From an uncultured Bacilli bacterium (lineage in GTDB: Bacteria > Bacillota_I > Bacilli_A > RF39 > UBA660): 64,000 bases of DNA. Made by a program: the position numbers and the translations under genes. Positions 59,277 through 64,000 of the stretch are shown piece by piece (position 1 is the stretch's first letter; each line of letters opens with the position of its first letter). Location: contig CAKOTD010000001.1 in NCBI GenBank assembly GCA_934120015.1, forward strand, positions 65,989-129,988, written 5' to 3'. Below the pieces are notes generated by a model that worked only from the letters and a program-made list of their open reading frames with translations, made no database searches and was not told the DNA's origin.

Positions 59277-60258
59277 ATTTACTAACTCCATTAGTTGTAA
59301 TAATTTCATCATTATTTGAAACCCATATAACTTCTACACCATCAATATTATCTACATATTTCATTCCATCCTCGATACTCATCAAGAACAAAGTTGTAGA
59401 TAATGCATCTGCCATAGCACTATTTTTAGTTATAACAGTCACACTCTTCATATATTCACTTGGATAACCTGTATTAGGGTTTATAATATGACTATATTTT
59501 TTACCATTATATTCATAAAATCTCTGATAAGAGCCACTAGTAACAACACTTATATTATTTGAATTTATAATCTTATAAATTTTAGATGTATCATTTGGAT
59601 TTTCAATACCAATCTTATATTTACCATTATTATAATGATTACCAACTTTTACATTACCACCGGCATTTATAATATACTTGTCATAACCATTTTCTTCTAA
59701 AAAATTACCAACTATTTCCGTTACATATCCTTTAGCAATTGCTCCTAAATCAATATTAGGATTGTTATTTAAAATTTGATTGTTATCAAGTAAAACAATT
59801 TTTCTAATATCTATATCCTGTTTTAATTCATCAGCTGTTGGTAACCCATAGCCTAAATCACGATATTTTTTCCAAATATCCAAGATATTACCCATATTAA
59901 TATTTAATAGCTCATTACTTTTTTCATACCAAGATAATCCATAGCTTAATAAATCATATAACCTTTTATCTATTTTTATTGTATCTACTTCATCAATACA
60001 ATTATTTATATAATATATATTATTCACACCAGCAACTGGGTTATATTTATCAGTAAGGTTATGATAATCTTTATAAATATTATCTATTTGATCAAATACT
60101 TTTTGGGGATTTTTATTAGTGTATATAGTCACATTTATATATGTATCCATATAAAATAAATTATAGTTATATTTTTTAATCTTATTTTTTTCAAACAAAA
60201 AGAAACAGACTAAAGAAATCATAGATACTATAATTATATATATTATGCTTTTTTTCAT
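59269..60258 (-). CDS. apbE: FAD:protein FMN transferase (ApbE)
   Basis: Transfers FMN from FAD onto a Thr or Ser of flavoproteins, 329 residues. An N-terminal membrane anchor (about 4-22) is followed by the ApbE fold with MDTYINVTIYT, DLGAIAKGYVTEIV, INAGGNVKVG and HIINPNTGYPSEY. The extracytoplasmic placement fits a role in modifying the lipoprotein of the same operon. It is the first gene of the four-gene unit. Confidence 0.93.
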   Translation of the reverse strand: MKKSIIYIIIVSMISLVCFFLFEKNKIKKYNYNLFYMDTYINVTIYTNKNPQKVFDQIDNIYKDYHNLTDKYNPVAGVNNIYYINNCIDEVDTIKIDKRLYDLLSYGLSWYEKSNELLNINMGNILDIWKKYRDLGYGLPTADELKQDIDIRKIVLLDNNQILNNNPNIDLGAIAKGYVTEIVGNFLEENGYDKYIINAGGNVKVGNHYNNGKYKIGIENPNDTSKIYKIINSNNISVVTSGSYQRFYEYNGKKYSHIINPNTGYPSEYMKSVTVITKNSAMADALSTTLFLMSIEDGMKYVDNIDGVEVIWVSNNDEIITTNGVSKYE

Positions 60259-60299
60259 TATACCACCATATAAAGTATAACAAAAAAAGTAGATAAAAT

Positions 60300-61316
60300 C
60301 TACTTTATACAGGAAGTTTCCTTCAAAAGGTCTTCATATATTTTTTTTAGCTCAGCACCTATATTCTTAATATCTCTTTCTTTAGCAACCTTGTAACCTT
60401 CTTCTGTAAGATCAGGAAGTTTCTTTTCTAGTATACCTTTCATTTTTTCTTCAAATGTTTCAATATCGTGTGCCTTATACACATTTACACCATCAATAAA
60501 CCAACCTTCATATATTGGAATATCACGAATTAAAACAGGTATCTTTGCTGCAAGAGCTTCAAGAAGAACAATTCCCTCTGTTTCTTCAAGGGTCGGAAAT
60601 AAAAATAAATCTGCTCCACAATAGGCCTTAATAAGTTCTTCTCTTGGAACATATCCGGCAAAGAAAAGATTAGGAAGTTCTGTAGCTACTGCCTTTCTAA
60701 TTTTTGGTGGAACTAAGTTTAAATTAGTATATCCAAACCAAACAAATTTATATTCTGGATTTCTTCGTGCAAGCTCAACAAAATCAAGAATTCCCTTTCT
60801 TTCAAAATAAAGGCCTACTGATATAACAATTTTATCAGCATCAGTAAAACCATATTTCTCTCTAAACTCTTTTCCCTTTTGTACATCCTTTTTAAAGAAA
60901 TCAAGCTCAATACCATTAGATACGGCATATATTGGCTTATTTAAAGGATAATTTTCTAACAGCTTTTTAGAATATGGAGTTGGTGTTACTATAACATCTG
61001 CAATTCCATAACAAGCTTTAAGCCAAGTCTTAAATAGAGGAGCAAGTTGATTAGAAAATGTAAATGAATTTCTAAAATCTTCCTCTGTTGAATGAGCATG
61101 ATAAACTATTTTTTTACCATGTTTTTTTGCTTTCTTTGCCATGGACAAAGATTCTGGGAATATTGTATTAATATGAATAATATCAAAATCGTCATCGGGA
61201 TTTGTTGTATATTCTACACCATTTAATTCCAATGCTTTCATTTGATGAATAATAGCTCTACCGACACCACTTTTTTCGATAGAATCCATCTTATCAGAAT
61301 GTAATAAAACTTTCAC
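60300..61316 (-). CDS. GT4 glycosyltransferase, alpha-monoglucosyl-diacylglycerol synthase-like
   Basis: Glycosyltransferase of 338 residues with a GT-B fold. HAHSTEEDFRNSFTF near residue 97 and EETEGIVLLEALAAK (E-x7-E type) near 240-255 resemble alpha-MGS enzymes of Acholeplasma and streptococci, which make glucosyl-diacylglycerol membrane lipids from UDP-glucose. GTG at 61316 is the start, behind AGGTGATT. Membrane association would be peripheral since there is no membrane helix. The acceptor lipid is inferred, not proven. Confidence 0.8.
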   Translation of the reverse strand: MKVLLHSDKMDSIEKSGVGRAIIHQMKALELNGVEYTTNPDDDFDIIHINTIFPESLSMAKKAKKHGKKIVYHAHSTEEDFRNSFTFSNQLAPLFKTWLKACYGIADVIVTPTPYSKKLLENYPLNKPIYAVSNGIELDFFKKDVQKGKEFREKYGFTDADKIVISVGLYFERKGILDFVELARRNPEYKFVWFGYTNLNLVPPKIRKAVATELPNLFFAGYVPREELIKAYCGADLFLFPTLEETEGIVLLEALAAKIPVLIRDIPIYEGWFIDGVNVYKAHDIETFEEKMKGILEKKLPDLTEEGYKVAKERDIKNIGAELKKIYEDLLKETSCIK

Positions 61317-61334
61317 CTTAAATCACCTATTAAG

Positions 61335-61363
61335 AGTATAACACATTTTATGTAATTTGTTAA
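61335..61363 (-). promoter_or_regulatory. Promoter of the GT4 gene
   Basis: Minus-strand TTAACA (61363-61358), 17-base spacer, TATACT (61340-61335). Confidence 0.7.
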
Positions 61364-61364
61364 T

Positions 61365-61420
61365 CCCAAAATTCCAAGTAGTTTCCATCATCCCCAAAAT
61401 TCCAAGTAGTTTCCATCATC
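61365..61420. repeat. Exact 28-bp tandem duplication at a gene end
   Basis: Two identical 28-base units, 61365-61392 and 61393-61420, beginning CCCAAAATTCC and ending CATCATC. The unit length is not a multiple of three, so the copy changed the reading frame at the end of the NlpC/P60-like gene. Confidence 0.95.
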
Positions 61421-62698
61421 TTTATAAAATGAATCCATTAAAACTACATATCTAAACATATCAAGTACTTCTTCTTTATTATAAACTCTTAAATCAACAC
61501 CATCATAGTTTGGCAACGATTCTGCAACATAATAAATACCATCTTTAATACCAACTATAATTGATATATGTCCCCAATAATTAAATAAATCACCAGCTTT
61601 AATAATATTTGAATTCATTACTTCATCATTTAGTTTAACAAATTCACCTAATTCTGTCATTTGTCCTGCTCCTCTATCGCCAGGATCAAATCCACCATTA
61701 ACAAGTGACCACGTAACAAAACCGGAACAATCAAGCCCATTAGGCATTAAATTACCCTCTATATAACCAAAAAATGGTTCATTTTCCCAATTTCTAAGCG
61801 GACACCCCCATATAACTGGACCATTGAAGCTAGCTACTATGTCATTTTTTTTAGTATCACTAAGATATAAACCGGTATGATAATATCTTCCTTCACCATC
61901 AACATAATTTGTACCAGAATCACTTACTCTACCATTTTCATAAAAATATGGTATACGATATTTTAATTTCAATGTTAAAAACCTTGCAGCTGCAACAGCA
62001 CCTGCCCTTGTTTTATATCCCGCTAACTCAACATCATTTTTTAAAAATTCATCAAGCAATTTATTTTCTTCCTCACTATATCTATTACAAGGTAATATAC
62101 TCTTTCTACTTGATGAAATAGTAGGCTTAGTTATTAAATCTGTAACAATTATTTTAACTACCTTATCACTTTTTTTCTCATGTAATATAGTTTCACCTTT
62201 ACTAATACCAGTTATAATATTATTTTCTAAACTTGCAATATCATTATCATCTATAAAAAAATCGTAATCAGCAACCTTAGAATTAATATTTTTCTCAGTA
62301 AAAGATATTGTTTTACTTTCACCTATAGTTAAATAAATTATATCATTAAGAAAATCAAATGATAATCTATTATCTATATAATCCGTAATCTGATAATTTT
62401 TAGTCTTAATGAAATCCTTTTTTAAAACAAAGCTATAATTACCACCGATAGGAAGCTTTACCCTACAAGTGTTATCCTTTCCAGTGACAACTATATTGTT
62501 ATTACCGCTTGTAATAATACAACTGAAAGTATTTAACAATAAATTGTTTTCTTTTTTTATTTCAACTATTATTTCATTAGCGTTTTCATCAAACTCAATT
62601 AATTTAACAGAATCTAAAGTTATTTTACAATCAGCAAAAAGAACAATGCCTAAACCCAAAAATATTACTACAATAAAAACGACTATGACTTTCTTCAT
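61388..62698 (-). CDS. NlpC/P60-like cell wall hydrolase with Ig-like domain
   Basis: Secreted or membrane-anchored 436-residue protein. The N-terminal helix (about 3-22) is followed by a beta-rich region, a Big_2-type Ig-like domain (about 120-187, DIASLENNIITGISKGETIL) and a catalytic NlpC/P60-like domain with Cys324 (GLDCSGFVTW) and His377 (GHISII). This dyad fits a peptidoglycan endopeptidase. The last residue was changed by the 28-bp tandem duplication: the older end would read EFWD. Confidence 0.82.
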   Translation of the reverse strand: MKKVIVVFIVVIFLGLGIVLFADCKITLDSVKLIEFDENANEIIVEIKKENNLLLNTFSCIITSGNNNIVVTGKDNTCRVKLPIGGNYSFVLKKDFIKTKNYQITDYIDNRLSFDFLNDIIYLTIGESKTISFTEKNINSKVADYDFFIDDNDIASLENNIITGISKGETILHEKKSDKVVKIIVTDLITKPTISSSRKSILPCNRYSEEENKLLDEFLKNDVELAGYKTRAGAVAAARFLTLKLKYRIPYFYENGRVSDSGTNYVDGEGRYYHTGLYLSDTKKNDIVASFNGPVIWGCPLRNWENEPFFGYIEGNLMPNGLDCSGFVTWSLVNGGFDPGDRGAGQMTELGEFVKLNDEVMNSNIIKAGDLFNYWGHISIIVGIKDGIYYVAESLPNYDGVDLRVYNKEEVLDMFRYVVLMDSFYKDDGNYLEFWG

Positions 62699-62752
62699 AT
62701 TCTACCTCTACTCTATTGTTAATTTATCATAAATTGCCTTAAATTACAATAA

Positions 62753-62983
62753 TCATATAGTTATTTTTACTAAAATAACATCATCACCTATTTTCTCTAT
62801 TTGATTCCAATTAATTTCTACTTCATTATGATTACTGAACCAAGAAATAAAAAATTTAGTTTTCTCTACAATTAAACCGGACATCTTACCATCATCATTT
62901 ATAGAAACATCTATAATATTACCAATTTTTTTACCATTTAAAGTATTGATTACATCTTTATGTTGTAACTCAGATAATCTCAT
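62753..62983 (-). CDS. YlmC/YmxH-family sporulation protein (PRC-barrel)
   Basis: Small 76-residue PRC-barrel protein. It begins MRLSELQHKDVINTLNGKKI and continues with IDVSINDDGKMSGLIVEK and EVEINWNQIEKIGDDVILVK, the YlmC/YmxH pattern. In Bacillus this family is near sigG, and here it is divergent from sigG. GGTGG precedes the ATG. The function is not known beyond the link with sporulation. Confidence 0.88.
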   Translation of the reverse strand: MRLSELQHKDVINTLNGKKIGNIIDVSINDDGKMSGLIVEKTKFFISWFSNHNEVEINWNQIEKIGDDVILVKITI

Positions 62984-63024
62984 TATACCACCTATCTAAT
63001 ATTATTTTTATATTCTAATGTTAT

Positions 63025-63054
63025 GTATACTTTTACTTATTTCATTTCATAATA
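63025..63054 (+). promoter_or_regulatory. Sigma-G-type promoter before sigG
   Basis: GTATA (63025-63029), 18-base spacer, CATAATA (63048-63054). This fits the Bacillus sigma-G consensus gHATR-N18-CATNHTA, so sigG is probably autoregulated. The start would fall only about 11 bases before the ATG. Confidence 0.6.
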
Positions 63055-63071
63055 CATTGAAAGGAGATTTT

Positions 63072-63848
63072 ATGGCACGTCACAAAGTTGAAATTTGTAA
63101 CGTGAATACTGCGAATATAAAAGTTTTAACCAATGATGAAATGATAAATCTATTTAAGGAATATCAGAGTGGTAATAAAATGGCTAAGGAGGAACTTATA
63201 AATGGTAATCTAAAATTAGTATTATCTATATTAAAAAAGTATAATAATAGAACTGATAATATGGATGATTTATTTCAGGTTGGTTGTATAGGATTAATTA
63301 AAGCAATTGATAATTTTGATTTGTCCCATGAGGTAAAATTCTCAACTTATGCTGTTCCTATGATTCTGGGTGAAGTAAAAAGATTCTTAAGGGATAATAA
63401 TAGTGTTAGAATTGCTAGAAGTATCAAGGATTTAGCATATAAATCTTTAAAAATAAAAGAAGAATTAACAAATAAAAATGGTAAAGAGCCAACTAATGAA
63501 ATGATTGCAAAAGAATTAGGAGTTTGTGAATATGATGTAACAAATGCTATCGATTCTATGCGTGACACTTTAAGTATGTTTGAACCCATCTATAGTGATG
63601 GTGGTGATACAATATATTTATTTGATCAAGTTGAAGATAAAAACTATAATAATGAAAATCTAAGTAATAAACTTGCATTAAATGAAGCACTAAAAAAACT
63701 TAGTAGTAAAGAAAGACATATAATAGATGCAAGATATATATTTGGAAAGACTCAGATGGAACTTGCTAATGAACTTGGGATTTCACAAGCCCAAATATCA
63801 AGACTTGAAAAAAGTGGACTTGAAAACTTAAAAAAAATGATAACATAA
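63072..63848 (+). CDS. sigG: Forespore sigma factor SigG
   Basis: RNA polymerase sigma factor for late forespore genes, 258 residues. I set the start at 63072 (MARHKVEICNVNT), with AAGGAGA just before it; the longer frame has no such site. The MxRxKVEIC start and the DLFQVGCIGLIKAIDNFDLS and STYAVPMILGEVKRFLRDN blocks are diagnostic. Regions 3 and 4 follow, with the C-terminal helix-turn-helix GKTQMELANELGISQAQISR. This shows the organism to be a spore former by descent. Confidence 0.97.
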   Translation: MARHKVEICNVNTANIKVLTNDEMINLFKEYQSGNKMAKEELINGNLKLVLSILKKYNNRTDNMDDLFQVGCIGLIKAIDNFDLSHEVKFSTYAVPMILGEVKRFLRDNNSVRIARSIKDLAYKSLKIKEELTNKNGKEPTNEMIAKELGVCEYDVTNAIDSMRDTLSMFEPIYSDGGDTIYLFDQVEDKNYNNENLSNKLALNEALKKLSSKERHIIDARYIFGKTQMELANELGISQAQISRLEKSGLENLKKMIT

Positions 63849-63893
63849 AAGAAGATATATGATTATTTTATTGAAGTTGTAAGATAAATGTAG

Positions 63894-64000
63894 ACACAAA
63901 AACTTGCTAATAAAAATCAATAGTTTTGAGAGTGTAAAAAACTTTGTGTAAAGTTACCAATCCATGGTAATAAAGATATTTGAGATTGATTATATCAGTC
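63894..64000. other. Region after sigG with possible mobile-element end
   Basis: Contains AACTTT-GTGT-AAAGTT, a 6-bp inverted repeat at about 63939-63956, within a TGAGAGTGTAAAAAACTTTG sequence that looks like the terminal region of some IS256-type elements. Only the last 100 bases are available, so no element can be called. Confidence 0.2.

Overview
The window is a 64 kb piece of a low-GC, AT-rich Bacillota chromosome. It looks like a compact gut-type spore-forming lineage of the Bacilli / RF39 / Erysipelotrichia kind; this placement is an inference. Evidence: T-box and L10-leader regulation, Gram-positive Shine-Dalgarno sites, a LexA of the Bacillus type, and the sporulation genes spoVS, sigG, ylmC/ymxH and a sirA-like gene. 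TGA is used as a stop and Trp is TGG, so this is standard bacterial code rather than Mycoplasma code 4. Genes are tightly packed, many neighbours overlap by 1-25 bases, and many stop codons lie inside the terminator hairpin of their own gene.

Layout. 1-6.4 kb: a partial MBOAT O-acyltransferase with its DUF4358-like lipoprotein, an RNA m5C methyltransferase plus miaB, and two tandem paralogous coiled-coil proteins. 6.5-12.4 kb: a lone holin-like gene, a two-component system, rnhB, a Fic protein and a DUF2207 membrane protein. 12.4-21.4 kb: a leucine T-box controlling a small membrane protein and leuS, then a GH31 glucosidase, a divergent pyruvate kinase, pyrG and a Nudix hydrolase. 21.4-32.6 kb: the transcription/translation block secE-nusG-rplK-rplA-rplJ-rplL-(ybxB-like)-rpoB-rpoC, with promoters, L1-like and L10 leader structures. 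32.7-40.1 kb: an unknown gene, a NatAB-like ABC exporter and a heterodimeric ABC multidrug-type exporter. 40.1-47.6 kb: spoVS, small genes, topA, a three-gene iron-sulfur activase/dehydratase-like cluster and a Cys-rich DUF1540-like peptide. 47.6-51.1 kb: cell-wall genes (FemAB-like, murF, a C26 amidotransferase) and yneF. 51.1-54.6 kb: sirA-like, tkt, a 44-codon SOS membrane-peptide gene and lexA, in the order of the Bacillus lexA-yneA-tkt-sirA-yneF region. 54.6-57.8 kb: queH, rhomboid, rluD, lspA. 57.9-60.3 kb: a flavinylation operon (ApbE, NusG_II, Gx transporter, FMN-binding lipoprotein). 60.3-64 kb: a glycolipid-type glycosyltransferase, an NlpC/P60-like wall hydrolase, ylmC/ymxH and sigG.

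Best leads: (1) an undescribed-looking 44-residue membrane peptide divergent from lexA, with a LexA box inside its promoter spacer, which is probably a minimal SOS division inhibitor; (2) an orphan three-gene Fe-S activase system; (3) a pair of coiled-coil proteins sharing a C-terminal motif; (4) the sirA-like gene, whose ribosome-binding site lies in the arm of the tkt terminator; (5) a strongly acidic C-terminal tail on RpoB. No tRNA or rRNA gene, CRISPR array or complete insertion sequence was seen.
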